Position numbers and translations under genes: made by a program
The notes under the pieces: generated by a model
Seen by the model: the letters and a program-made list of their open reading frames with translations, nothing else
What the model was told of the DNA's origin: nothing
The model's database searches: none
Shown here: positions 28,253-38,238 of the stretch, one piece after another
Position numbering within the stretch: the first letter of the stretch is position 1
How the letters are laid out: each line of letters opens with the position of its first letter
DNA from: Desulfovirgula sp.
Lineage (GTDB): Bacteria; Bacillota; Desulfotomaculia; Desulfotomaculales; Desulfovirgulaceae
Direction of reading: 5' to 3'
Assembly: GCA_020725525.1 (NCBI GenBank)
Contig: DYEX01000113.1
Location: forward strand, 1-64,000
DNA: 64,000 nucleotides

Positions 28253-29677
28253 GTGAACCTTTTTGCCGTCATCCCGGAGCGGTTTTTTTCGGTCCTGGCC
28301 AGCCCCTTAAAGCAGGACTACGCGGCCATCCTGTTCCGCATTTACGACCAGTACCAGCTGACCACCTTCGGGATGGAACGGGATGTGGTCATCGACCTGA
28401 TTGTTGACTATATAGAGCAAAAGGACGGCTTTTTTGAACAGGCCCTGGCCGATGAAATCTGGGAGGAATCCCTGGATACGCCGGCCGGGCCCCGGGAAAG
28501 GGCCGCCTTTATCCTGCGCAAGCTGGAGGCTACAGGCTGGGTGGTCAGCGAGGTGTACAGCAATTACGTGCAGTACATCAGCCTGCCCGATTATGCCATA
28601 AAAATTCTGGATGTGCTGGACAAGATCCGCCGCCACCGGCAGGTGGAATACCAGGGATATGTTTATGCCACCTACACTTTGCTCCATTCCGAGGAGGCCG
28701 ACCGCCAGGGCAACCTGGCCCTGGAAAAGGCCTATGAGCAGACCGAGCAGCTGATCAACGGTTTGAAGTCCTTAAATCACAACATTAAGCGTTACATTGA
28801 GCGGGTCCTGGCGGAAAAGGAGCCCCGGGAGATTTTAAAGATTCATTTTAAAGACTACATGGAGGAAATTATCGACCGCAGCTACCACCGCCTGAAAACT
28901 TCGGACAACGTTTCCCGCTACCGTCCCAAGATTATTGCCCGTTTGAACCAGTGGTACAACGATGCGGCCTGGGTGGACCGGACGGCCGGTCTGGAAGTGC
29001 AGCGGGAGCGTTTTCCGGATCTGCCCACGGCGCGGCAGGAGATTTACCGCCGTATTGACTACATCCGCCAGGCCTACATCGGCCTGGACGACCTGCTGGA
29101 TGAAATCGACCGGCGCAATGCCCGCTATGCCAACGCTTCCTTCCAGCAGTTGAAGTACATCCTCAACAGCAGTAAAGACGTGGAAGGCCAGCTGATGGAA
29201 ATTTTAAAGTTCCTGGCCGGGCTGCGCGCGCAGGAGGGCATGCGCCCGGACGACCTCCTTCCGGAAGAGCTGGGTCACCTGTTCAGCCTCTTCACCCAGG
29301 GATTTCTGGACCGGGAGTCCCTTTATACCGGGAGGGAGGCGGCCAGGCAGCACCAGCCCCGGGAAGTGCAGGAACTGGAGGAAATTGACCCGGAGCGCCG
29401 TAGAGAGCGGCTGCGCTCCTTCCGGCAGCAGCTGGAAAGGCGCATGACCAGGGAGAAAATCAACGCCTGGGTGATGGAAAAGCTGGCCGGGCGAAAGGAG
29501 ATTTGCGCCCGGGAGCTGGGCATCGAGGATGTGGAGGAATTTATCAAACTGATCTATGCTACGGCTTACGGGCGTTCGCGCCTAGTAGGTTACCGGGTGC
29601 ACCGGGAAGGGAGGCCCCGGGTGTCCTGTGCCGGCGGCCGCTTTGAATTTAGAGATTTGCGTTTTGAAAGAAAATAA
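28253..29677 (+). CDS. jetA: Wadjet protein JetA (DUF5716-like)
   Basis: Size and sequence (NLFAVIPERFFSVLASPLKQDYAAILFRIYDQYQ) and position as first gene of a JetABCD-type operon. Confidence 0.85.
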   Translation: MNLFAVIPERFFSVLASPLKQDYAAILFRIYDQYQLTTFGMERDVVIDLIVDYIEQKDGFFEQALADEIWEESLDTPAGPRERAAFILRKLEATGWVVSEVYSNYVQYISLPDYAIKILDVLDKIRRHRQVEYQGYVYATYTLLHSEEADRQGNLALEKAYEQTEQLINGLKSLNHNIKRYIERVLAEKEPREILKIHFKDYMEEIIDRSYHRLKTSDNVSRYRPKIIARLNQWYNDAAWVDRTAGLEVQRERFPDLPTARQEIYRRIDYIRQAYIGLDDLLDEIDRRNARYANASFQQLKYILNSSKDVEGQLMEILKFLAGLRAQEGMRPDDLLPEELGHLFSLFTQGFLDRESLYTGREAARQHQPREVQELEEIDPERRRERLRSFRQQLERRMTREKINAWVMEKLAGRKEICARELGIEDVEEFIKLIYATAYGRSRLVGYRVHREGRPRVSCAGGRFEFRDLRFERK

Positions 29678-29692
29678 GGAAGGGCGAGCCGG

Positions 29693-30319
29693 ATGGAACT
29701 GCTGGAACAGTGGAACCGCCTGCTTCCGGCGGAGCGGGAAGAATTTACCCGGGTGGTGAACAGGCTTCTCTCCTGCACATTCATCACCCGCAAGAACGAA
29801 GAAAACCGCCGGGATTACTACTTTATTGAACGGCACGAAGACCTCCTGCGGGCCTATTTGAAGCTGGGAGGCTGGAGCCTGGAAGGAGACCGGGCCTATG
29901 GGGTCTACCGTGTTTTCAGCGATTTCGCCTATAACCGGTTGCGCCTGAAACTGGAAGAAAGCATTATCATCCTCATCCTGCGCCTCTGCTACGAAGAAAA
30001 ACGCCGCCAAATTAACGTGACGGAGAACATAATGATTACCGTGCGGGAGATCCAGGACAAGTATGCGGCCCTGAGAATACGCAACCGGCCCATTGACAAA
30101 AAGACCCTGCGGGAAACCATGGGCCTGCTCAAGCGTTTCAACATCCTGCGGGTGCTGGACGGGGAGGTTACCGATCCCGACTGCCGCCTGGAGGTGTTTC
30201 CCACCATTCTCTTCGCCCTGCGGGTGGAGGACATCCGGCAGGTGTACGAGAAGCTGGATACCTACCGCCGGGCCGGGGCGGAGGAAGAGCGGGAAGAGGA
30301 AAACGGAAATATGCAGTAG
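29693..30319 (+). CDS. jetB: Wadjet protein JetB (DUF4194-like, kleisin-associated winged-helix)
   Basis: 208 aa; FEERHEDLLRAYLKLGGWSL-type region; between jetA and jetC. Confidence 0.85.
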   Translation: MELLEQWNRLLPAEREEFTRVVNRLLSCTFITRKNEENRRDYYFIERHEDLLRAYLKLGGWSLEGDRAYGVYRVFSDFAYNRLRLKLEESIIILILRLCYEEKRRQINVTENIMITVREIQDKYAALRIRNRPIDKKTLRETMGLLKRFNILRVLDGEVTDPDCRLEVFPTILFALRVEDIRQVYEKLDTYRRAGAEEEREEENGNMQ

Positions 30320-30420
30320 AACCGTTGCAGGAAGGATGCGGCGCGGTCCGGAGCGAACGACTTGCGAAGCGCCGGTAACAGCACCGCATCCAGCCAGGTT
30401 CACTGAGTATTTAACAGGAA
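30320..30420. repeat. Family B repeat between jetB and jetC
   Basis: Hairpin GGATGCGGCGC/GCACCGCATCC; reverse complement aligns with 56061-56110 (TAAATAYTCAGTGAACCYGGYTGGATGCGGYGCTGT). Confidence 0.75.
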
Positions 30421-30444
30421 ACCGGTGCTGAGGAGCTGGTGTAA

Positions 30445-33400
30445 TTGAAAGAATTAACCGGCATCAGGTTGATCAACTGGCACTATTTTACCAACGAAAC
30501 CATACGCATCCGGGGCAGCACCCTGATCACCGGGGACAACGGCAGCGGCAAATCCACCATTCTGGACGCCATCCAGTACGTGCTGGTGGCCGACCTGCGG
30601 CGGGTTAAGTTTAACATTTCCGCTTTTGAGGAGACCAGGCGGGATTTGCTGGGTTACGTGCGCTGCAAGACCGGGCGGGACAGCGAGAGCGGCCGCAAGT
30701 ACGAGCGCCAGGGCGACGTCACTTCCTACGTGGTCCTGGAATTCTACGATACCTCCAGGAAAAACTACTTCCTTTTGGGGGCGGTAATTGATTCCTACGC
30801 CGATGACGTGACCTATGAAAGCCGTTTTTTTAAAATCGAGGACTGCCGCCTGGACGACAGCCTTTTTCTAGCGGGCAAGCACCCCCGCAATATCCGGGAG
30901 TTCCGGGCCGCGGTGAGGGATCGCAGGGCTACCATTTATCCCACGGTGGAAAAATACCAGGCCGATTTGCTCCACAAGCTGGGTTCTCTGGGGGACCGGT
31001 TCTTTACCCTTTTCGTAAAGGCCATCTCCTTCAAGCCGATAACGGACATCCGCCAGTTTGTTTACTCCTACGTGCTGGAGGAGAAGCAAATAAATATCGA
31101 CATCATGCGGGAGAACCTCCAGCGCTACAAGGAGTACAGCGACCTGGCGGCCCAGACCAGGGAGAAAATAGCCGCTCTGGAAAATATCCGGGAAAAATAC
31201 CAGGAGATCCAGCGGGACCGGGAAAGGGCCCTGATCCAGGATTACGTGATCCTGCGGGCCAACCGGGACGGGGTGGCGGCCAGCCTGCAGGCCAATCTGG
31301 AACAGGCCCGGGCCCTGGAAGAAGAGCTGGCCCGGTTGAGCCAGGCTCTGGACGGGGCCAGGGAGCAGTTGAAACGCTGCCGGGAGGAGGAGCGGTCCTA
31401 CCGGGACGCCCTGGCGGCCAATACCACCTGGCAGCTGGTGGAGCGTTTGAAAGGTGAGATCCGCACCCTCAAGGAACGGGTGAAGGAACTGTCCCGCGCT
31501 TGCAGCCTGGTAGCTAAAACCGCCCGGGAAGAATGCCGGGTGCTGGCGCAACTCCTGGACGAGGCGGGGGAAGATTTGCTTTTACCGGCTGAGCGCAGTA
31601 TGCTCGCGGAGCTGGTGGACGGGCTCCAGGGGCTGGCTGCGGCCGGTGACGGGCAGGTTGGGGAGGGGCAGCCCCTGCCGCCCGGTGACGGGGAAGCCCT
31701 CGATGCCCTGGGCCGGTTGATTGACCGGGGCCGGGAAACCCTGGGGAGGGTACGGGAAAGGGTGCAGGAACAGGCCTGGGAAATCCGGCGCAAGCTGAAG
31801 GAGCTGGATCAGGAGGAGCAGACCCTGCAGCAGGAACTGGCCAGCCTGCGCAACAAGAAGCATATTTACGACCGCAAGGTGACCGAGCTGCGGGATCTGA
31901 TCCGGGAGAAATTCCGCGCCGTGAAAGGCATTGACGTGGAGCCCAGGGTGCTCTGCGAGCTTCTGGAAGTTCCCGACGAGAAGTGGCAGGACGCGGTGGA
32001 AGGCTGGCTCAACACCCGGCGCTTCGACCTGATTGTGGAGCCGGAACATTTTGATTATGCCCTTTCCGTATATGAAAAACACAAAAAGGAACGGCGCATC
32101 TCAGGGGTAGGCCTGGTCAATACCGGCCGGGTGTTGAAGTACTTGAACCGCATTGAACCCAACTCCCTGGCCTGCGAGGTGCGCTCCCAGAACCGCTACG
32201 CCCTGGCCTACGTCCACCAGCTGATGGGCGACCTGATCAAGTGTGAAAATGAACAGGAACTGAAAAATTACCGCCGGGCCATTACCCCGACCTGCATGAC
32301 CTACAGCAATCATACCGCCCGGCAGATTAAGTTTGAAGTTTACGAAACTCCCTTTATCGGTGAACGGGCCTATGCCCGCCAGATTGCCCGCAAAGAAGCC
32401 CGCCTGCAGGAGATTGCCGCGGCGCGGAAGGAATTGCTCCCCCGGTTGGAGAGGCTGGAAAGGCTGAGCCAGACGATAAGCGGCCGGGACGAATACTACA
32501 TCTTCCTGAAAGAGCGCCGGGGGACGTGGCTGGAGCTGGCTGCGTTACGGCGGGATCTGTCCGCCAGGGAACGGGAACTGGCCGGGGTGGATACTTCAGG
32601 CATCGACGCCCTGCAGCAAAAGCTGGATCAACTGGAACTGGAAATGGACGCCTTGAACGGCCGGATTGAGAAATATAACCAGCGGCAGGGAGAATTACTG
32701 ACCACCCTGGAACAGAAGAGAATGGAACGGGTGACCCTGGAAGACGAGCATGCCCGGCTGGAAGAGGAGTTCCGGCAGTTTTGCTCCTTGAACCCCCGTG
32801 TTGTGCCCGAGGGGGAAAGGCGTTACGCCCGGGAGATCCGGCGCCATTCGCCCCGGGAGGTGGCGGCCAACTTCGCCCACAACCGCAAGAGCGTGGAAAC
32901 GCTTATTCTTAACAAGGAAAAGGCCCTGGAACTCCTCAAGGCCGAATATAACAATAAGTACCAGTTCGGCGGGCGAATAGAAGCGGATGAGAATGACGAG
33001 TGGGTACAGGAGTATAAGAAACTGGTGGATAGCGAGCTGCCCGCATATGAGGAAAAAATTAACCAGGCCAAAAGGGAAGCCGAGGAGGAGTTCAAGGAGC
33101 ACTTCATCTACAAGCTGCGGGAGAACATTCAAAATGCCCGCAATGAATTTGACTTCTTGAACGAAGCTTTAAAGGATATTTCCTTTGGCGGGGATAAATA
33201 CCGTTTTCTGGTATACCCTTCCGAAAGGCACCGCAAGTTCTACCAGATGCTGGAGGATACGGAAATGGTGGAGGGAGGCGTCTCCCTTTTTGACAGTGTT
33301 TTTCAGCAGCGGCACCGGGAGGCCCTGGACGAGCTGTTTGATAAAATCATCAACCTGCCGCCCAGGTACCTGCCCGAAAGCATTGCGGAATACACCGATT

Positions 33401-33831
33401 ACCGCAGTTTTCTGGATTATGATATCAAAATTACCCATGCCAGCGGTGAAACCTCTACCTTCAGCAAGGTCTGCCGGGAAAAGTCGGGGGGCGAGACCCA
33501 GACCCCCTATTACGTGGCCATTGTGGCTTCCTTTGCCCAGCTCTACCGCGCCAAGACCAACCGGGACAGCATCCGGTTGATGCTCTTTGACGAGGCCTTC
33601 AACCGGATGGATATCGACCGTATGGAAAATTCCCTGCGTTTTATCAATGAGATGGGCATGCAGGCCATCATCGCCGCCCCTACCGACAAGTGCGAGTTTA
33701 TCAGCCCCCATGTGCCCACCACCCTTCTGGTGATGCGCGACGGGAAAAACAGCTGGATAGAGGATTACAAGCAGTTTAAGGAAGCGGTTGGCGAAAGCCG
33801 GATTGAGGCGGCGGAAAGGGCGGCGGGTTGA
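30445..33831 (+). CDS. jetC: Wadjet protein JetC (SMC-like ATPase)
   Basis: Walker A GDNGSGKSTILDAIQYVL; coiled coils; signature KSGGETQTPYYVAI; Walker B IRLMLFDEAFNRMD. Confidence 0.92.
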   Translation: MKELTGIRLINWHYFTNETIRIRGSTLITGDNGSGKSTILDAIQYVLVADLRRVKFNISAFEETRRDLLGYVRCKTGRDSESGRKYERQGDVTSYVVLEFYDTSRKNYFLLGAVIDSYADDVTYESRFFKIEDCRLDDSLFLAGKHPRNIREFRAAVRDRRATIYPTVEKYQADLLHKLGSLGDRFFTLFVKAISFKPITDIRQFVYSYVLEEKQINIDIMRENLQRYKEYSDLAAQTREKIAALENIREKYQEIQRDRERALIQDYVILRANRDGVAASLQANLEQARALEEELARLSQALDGAREQLKRCREEERSYRDALAANTTWQLVERLKGEIRTLKERVKELSRACSLVAKTAREECRVLAQLLDEAGEDLLLPAERSMLAELVDGLQGLAAAGDGQVGEGQPLPPGDGEALDALGRLIDRGRETLGRVRERVQEQAWEIRRKLKELDQEEQTLQQELASLRNKKHIYDRKVTELRDLIREKFRAVKGIDVEPRVLCELLEVPDEKWQDAVEGWLNTRRFDLIVEPEHFDYALSVYEKHKKERRISGVGLVNTGRVLKYLNRIEPNSLACEVRSQNRYALAYVHQLMGDLIKCENEQELKNYRRAITPTCMTYSNHTARQIKFEVYETPFIGERAYARQIARKEARLQEIAAARKELLPRLERLERLSQTISGRDEYYIFLKERRGTWLELAALRRDLSARERELAGVDTSGIDALQQKLDQLELEMDALNGRIEKYNQRQGELLTTLEQKRMERVTLEDEHARLEEEFRQFCSLNPRVVPEGERRYAREIRRHSPREVAANFAHNRKSVETLILNKEKALELLKAEYNNKYQFGGRIEADENDEWVQEYKKLVDSELPAYEEKINQAKREAEEEFKEHFIYKLRENIQNARNEFDFLNEALKDISFGGDKYRFLVYPSERHRKFYQMLEDTEMVEGGVSLFDSVFQQRHREALDELFDKIINLPPRYLPESIAEYTDYRSFLDYDIKITHASGETSTFSKVCREKSGGETQTPYYVAIVASFAQLYRAKTNRDSIRLMLFDEAFNRMDIDRMENSLRFINEMGMQAIIAAPTDKCEFISPHVPTTLLVMRDGKNSWIEDYKQFKEAVGESRIEAAERAAG

Positions 33832-35120
33832 TGGCAATGGACTACGAACGCTATATTCTGGAGGCACTGCTGGACAAGTATGAGCGCAGCGCCCTGGCCA
33901 GGGGCAAAGGAGGCAACCGCCGCATCTGGCTTCATTTCAACCCCCGGACCATGCCCCGCTATTTTGACGATACCACCGTCCGGTATAAGGAAGAGATCAA
34001 TGGGGCCGCCCTGGCTTTGGAGCGCCGGGGGTTAATTGATATTCGCTGGGTCAAGTTTGAGGAAAACAATCTCATCGAGAAAGTGGCCTTAAATACTGAT
34101 CGCCTGGACGAGGCCTACGCCCGGCTGAAACGGCGTCCCAGGGCGGAGCAATTCCAGGAACTGGCCCGCCTGGCCGGGCACTATGCCCGGGGGGCGGCCC
34201 CCTGGGCGCAGGAATTCTTCCATACTGTTGCCCGGCGGCTGGAAGAAGGGGAAAGCCAGCCCTACCTGAATCCCGCGGACCGGGAGCATGCGGAGCAGCT
34301 TTTCATGGTCATTCGTGAGATCAGCCTTCTACAGGAAGAGATACCCAGGCGGGTTTTCAGCCTGCGGGTGCTGGGCAACAGCAAGGCTTTTAACAATCTG
34401 GCTTCAACTGTGGCACGAATTGTCCGGGATTTCCACCCGGACTGGGGGAAAGACGGCGGGGAAAAAGAGAACACCCTTACTGCCGCAGAGGTCAATCAGG
34501 TTCTGGCCGAAGTGGGGGTTGTGGACAACCCCCAGCACATTTTCATCAGCGGCGGCCTGGAATTTGCTGTCGAAGGCCGTACCCTGCGGGTGGGAGATTT
34601 TTCCCCGGACCTGGGGCTGCCGGCGGAAATGGTGGGCCGGTTGACGGTCAAAAATGTTGCCGCCGATTACATTATCACCATTGAAAACCTGACCCCCTTT
34701 TACCGGTTCGTGAAGACCTGCCGGGACCAATTTCTGGCCATATACCTGGGGGGTTATCATAACGCGGTTCGCCGGCGGTTTTTAAGTAAACTGCGGGAAT
34801 ATCTGGCCGGTACAGGCCGGGCGGTGCCGTTTTACCACTGGGGCGACATTGACTACGGGGGTTTTTCCATCTTTGTCCACCTGCAGAAGCGATGCCTGCC
34901 CGGGTTGAAGCCCCTGTACATGGATGTGCCCACCCTGGAACGATACCGCCGGTTTGCTTCGCCCTTTACCGCCGCATACGGCCGGCGCCTCCGTTCTCTG
35001 CTGGAAGATCCGGATTACCGCTTCTTCCACCCAGTGATTCAAAAAATGCTCCAGGAGGGCCTGCGCCTGGAACAGGAGTGTGTGGAGCCGCCGCCCTCTC
35101 TCTATGAACCGGGGGAGTGA
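33828..35120 (+). CDS. jetD: Wadjet protein JetD (DUF2220/DUF3322-like, TOPRIM-type nuclease)
   Basis: IIT IENLTPFYRFV ... HWGDIDYGGFSIFVHLQ; overlaps jetC stop. Confidence 0.88.
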   Translation: MMAMDYERYILEALLDKYERSALARGKGGNRRIWLHFNPRTMPRYFDDTTVRYKEEINGAALALERRGLIDIRWVKFEENNLIEKVALNTDRLDEAYARLKRRPRAEQFQELARLAGHYARGAAPWAQEFFHTVARRLEEGESQPYLNPADREHAEQLFMVIREISLLQEEIPRRVFSLRVLGNSKAFNNLASTVARIVRDFHPDWGKDGGEKENTLTAAEVNQVLAEVGVVDNPQHIFISGGLEFAVEGRTLRVGDFSPDLGLPAEMVGRLTVKNVAADYIITIENLTPFYRFVKTCRDQFLAIYLGGYHNAVRRRFLSKLREYLAGTGRAVPFYHWGDIDYGGFSIFVHLQKRCLPGLKPLYMDVPTLERYRRFASPFTAAYGRRLRSLLEDPDYRFFHPVIQKMLQEGLRLEQECVEPPPSLYEPGE

Positions 35121-35232
35121 AAGGTGTAAAAGTGCCCGTTTGGAAGGAAACTTTAGCTAAGGAGCACACTTGTTCTTGACAGGATTTATTTGTTGAAATG
35201 TACATAATATGGTTTCTTTCCTGGCATAGTTG

Positions 35233-35264
35233 CTGCCCGTCTTTTTAAGGACGGCAGTTTTTTT
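35233..35264 (+). terminator. Rho-independent terminator after the Wadjet locus
   Basis: CTGCCCGTCtttttaagGACGGCAGTTTTTTT. Confidence 0.8.
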
Positions 35265-35400
35265 GTGCCCCCAAAAGCTCCCGAAAAACAGTAAAAAGAA
35301 TTGAATATTAACGTGTTAACTTTGAATTTGTTGCCTGTTTGACATTGCTACCAACGGTGAAGAGGAGTAAGATTAACTTTAATGATATCGCCTGAAATCC

Positions 35401-36765
35401 TTGTGGGTGTTCCTGCGACAGTTAATGGGGGTGTCAAATTTGTCTGTTTCGAAAATGGAAGTATCCGATGGAACAGTGCTGGCAGGAAAGGTAGAAAAAC
35501 AGCGGCGCCCGGCTCCGGGCGTGCTTTTGCTTTTGTCCTGGGGCCACCTGGTAACTGATATGACCCAGGGAGCATTGCCGGCTTTGCTGCCGGTACTGAA
35601 ACAGGCCTTTGCCCTGTCCTATGCCCAGACCAGCCTGTTAGTGCTGGTTTCCAACGTGGCTTCATCGGTCATCCAGCCTGTTTTCGGTTATTTTGCCGAC
35701 CGGCGGCCGGCCCGCTGGCTTTTGCCGCTGGGTTGCCTGGTGGCTGGCGTGGGTCTGGCCGCTACCGGCCGTTTGCCCTGGTTTTCCCTTCTCCTGCTGG
35801 CGGTGGCCGTCTCCAGTCTGGGCGTGGCGGCCTACCACCCGGAAGGTTCCCGGGCGGCCAACCTGGCCAGCGGCGTGCGCAAGGGAAGCGGCATGGCTGT
35901 GTTTTCCGTGGGCGGCAACCTGGGTTTTGGCCTGGGCTCCCTGTTTATGGCCTGGCTCTTGACCCTGGGCGGGCCAAAGGCCACGGTTTATTTTATCCTG
36001 CCCGCCCTGCTTACTGCCGGCATCCTGCTGCTTTACTGGCCACGCCTGAATTCGCTCCATGAAGAAAAAGAAAGTCCGGAAGACCGGGTAGAGAATGGTT
36101 CCGGAGGCCTTCCAGGGAATGAAAAAAGTAGCGGGGCAGCTGTTCAGGGCAATATGTCTTCAGTACAACTTCCCGGTTTGGCAGGGAACAGGGGAACCCT
36201 GGTTGCCTTTACCTTGCTGCTAATTTATATCATTTTCCGTTCCTGGCTGCACGCGGGGCTTTCTACCTACGTGCCCCTTTATTACACCGACTATTTGCAC
36301 GGTGATGCCCACCTGGCCGGGTATTTTGTTTCCGTCTTCCTGCTGGCCGGGGCTTTCGGCACCCTGTTGGGCGGTCCTTTAACCGACGTTCTGGGAGCCC
36401 CCCGGGTGATGGCCGGTTCCATGGCGCTGCTCATCCCCCTGATCTATTTATTCCTCCATGCCGGTGGTGGTTTGGCCGCCCTGGTGTTGCTGGCCCTGAT
36501 TGGGGCGGCGCTGATCAGTACTTTTTCCACCACCATCGTCCTGGGCCAGCAGCTCATGCCCGACCGTAAAGGTCTGGCCAGCGGCTTTACCATTGGCTTT
36601 GGTGTGGGTACGGGCGGCGTGGGAGTAACCCTGCTGGGGGTACTGGCCGACCACCTGGGCGTGCCGGCCGTATTTCACGCTCTGAACCTCCTGGCGGTGG
36701 CGGGGCTCGCGCTGGCTTTGTTCCTCATCCGGCGCTTCCCGTGGGGCGCTGAAACCAGGGAGTAG
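35401..36765 (+). CDS. MFS transporter, fosmidomycin-resistance (Fsr)-like
   Basis: LSWGHLVTDMTQGALPALLPVLKQAFALSYAQTSLLVLVSNVASSVIQPVFGYFADR. Confidence 0.85.
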   Translation: MWVFLRQLMGVSNLSVSKMEVSDGTVLAGKVEKQRRPAPGVLLLLSWGHLVTDMTQGALPALLPVLKQAFALSYAQTSLLVLVSNVASSVIQPVFGYFADRRPARWLLPLGCLVAGVGLAATGRLPWFSLLLLAVAVSSLGVAAYHPEGSRAANLASGVRKGSGMAVFSVGGNLGFGLGSLFMAWLLTLGGPKATVYFILPALLTAGILLLYWPRLNSLHEEKESPEDRVENGSGGLPGNEKSSGAAVQGNMSSVQLPGLAGNRGTLVAFTLLLIYIIFRSWLHAGLSTYVPLYYTDYLHGDAHLAGYFVSVFLLAGAFGTLLGGPLTDVLGAPRVMAGSMALLIPLIYLFLHAGGGLAALVLLALIGAALISTFSTTIVLGQQLMPDRKGLASGFTIGFGVGTGGVGVTLLGVLADHLGVPAVFHALNLLAVAGLALALFLIRRFPWGAETRE

Positions 36766-36860
36766 CTGAGAAGAGAGGGGACAGTATACAAATTAAATTA
36801 AATTAAATAAACCGGGTGGTGCGGTGTGTAAAATTTTTGTTACGGACCTGTCCACCCGGG

Positions 36861-36896
36861 TTGTATTTTTATGCAACCAATTGTATAATTATAAAG
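36861..36896 (+). promoter_or_regulatory. Tandem ARG-box-like operators (ArgR/AhrC) upstream of argC
   Basis: TTGTATTTTTATGCAA (36861-36876) and TTGTATAATTATAAAG (36881-36896), 20-bp start-to-start. Confidence 0.7.
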
Positions 36897-36980
36897 TACT
36901 TCTGCAAGGAAAGGAGTCTGAAAAGGTGACCTGAAACCCACGGCCCTCGGGCGGTCGTTTGTGGCGGGCACCGGACGATC

Positions 36981-38024
36981 ATGGCGATTAAAGCAGGTAT
37001 TATCGGGGCCACCGGCTATGCCGGTGCCGAACTGGTCAGATTGTTGAGCGCTCACCCGCAGGTGGAACTGGTGGGATTGACCACCCAGAGTTATGCCGGC
37101 AAAGCCTTCTGGGAGGTTTACCCCCACCTTTACGGGTATGTGGACCTGGTTTGCGAGGAGCAGGATTTGCCGGCCCTGGTGGCCGGAAGCGACGTTATTT
37201 TTACGGCCCTGCCCCACGGCCATGCCATGGCCGTGGCCCGGGAAGTCCTGGAGGCAGGAAAGGCCCTGGTGGACCTGGGAGCGGACTTCCGCCTCCACGA
37301 CCCTGTAGTTTACCAGGACTGGTATAAGGTCGAACACACAGCTGCGGAGCTGTTGCCCAGGGCGGTGTACGGCTTACCGGAGATCCACCGGGACGAAATC
37401 CGTTCCGCCCGGCTGGTGGCCAATCCGGGTTGTTATCCCACCAGCATCATTATTGCCCTGGCTCCCCTGTTAAAAGAAGGCCTGGTGGAAACCGACACCA
37501 TTATCATTGACTCCAAATCGGGTGTTTCGGGAGCCGGGCGGGGATTATCCTTAAACACCCATTACTGCGAGGTTAACGAGAGTATCAAGGCCTACGGGGT
37601 GGCCGTGCACCGCCACACCCCTGAGATCGAGCAGGAATTAAGCGCCCTGGCCGGCAAAAAGGTGCTGGTTTCCTTTACCCCCCACCTGACGCCCATGATC
37701 CGGGGTATTTTAAGCACCATCTACGCCCGGCTGACCCGGCTGAAGAGCACGGAGGAAATTTTGACCCTCTACCGGGAATTTTACCGGCAGGAGAAGTTTG
37801 TCCGGGTGTTGCCCGCCGGCATGCTGCCGGCGACCAAAATGGTGGCCGGCTCCAACCACTGCGACATTGGCCTGGTGGTAGACCGGCGTACCGGCCGGTT
37901 GGTAATCATTTCCGCCATCGATAACCTGATCAAAGGGGCTGCCGGCCAGGCGGTCCAGAATATGAATATAATGTTCGGGCTGGCGGAGGATACGGGGCTT
38001 TACGGTCCGGGGGTATATCCGTAA
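36981..38024 (+). CDS. argC: N-acetyl-gamma-glutamyl-phosphate reductase
   Basis: IKAGIIGATGYAGAELVRLLSAHPQVEL; NPGCYPTSIIIALAPL. Confidence 0.96.
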   Translation: MAIKAGIIGATGYAGAELVRLLSAHPQVELVGLTTQSYAGKAFWEVYPHLYGYVDLVCEEQDLPALVAGSDVIFTALPHGHAMAVAREVLEAGKALVDLGADFRLHDPVVYQDWYKVEHTAAELLPRAVYGLPEIHRDEIRSARLVANPGCYPTSIIIALAPLLKEGLVETDTIIIDSKSGVSGAGRGLSLNTHYCEVNESIKAYGVAVHRHTPEIEQELSALAGKKVLVSFTPHLTPMIRGILSTIYARLTRLKSTEEILTLYREFYRQEKFVRVLPAGMLPATKMVAGSNHCDIGLVVDRRTGRLVIISAIDNLIKGAAGQAVQNMNIMFGLAEDTGLYGPGVYP

Positions 38025-38070
38025 CAAAGGTAAAAATGACTGCCGTTTGCACATGAGCGAGCGACATTGA

Positions 38071-38170
38071 CCCAGCACTCACTGCAACCGGAGTTATTTG
38101 GTGTGGCTGAAATGCCAACTGTGTGCAGTTTCAATCCCTACGCAGGTACCTGGATCCGGTGAGTGCTGGG
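38071..38170. repeat. Family A intergenic repeat (single unit) between argC and argJ
   Basis: CCCAGCACTCACTGCAACCGGAGTT...GTGCAGTTTCAATCCCTACGCAGGTACCTGGATCCGGTGAGTGCTGGG. Confidence 0.85.
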
Positions 38171-38238
38171 GAACGGAGCGAGCGGGTGCAAACGGCAGGC
38201 AAGTGCTATCTTCAGGATGGATAAGGAGGAATGCTGGC

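Noticed and set aside
36789-36808. Short AAATT tandem run before argC
   Set aside because: Very short (about four units) AT-rich run, likely just promoter-region composition.
36811-36860. T-box riboswitch upstream of argC
   Set aside because: ACCGGGTGG...CCACCCGGG hairpin is present but the T-box sequence AGGGTGGNACCGCG is not; ARG boxes explain regulation better.
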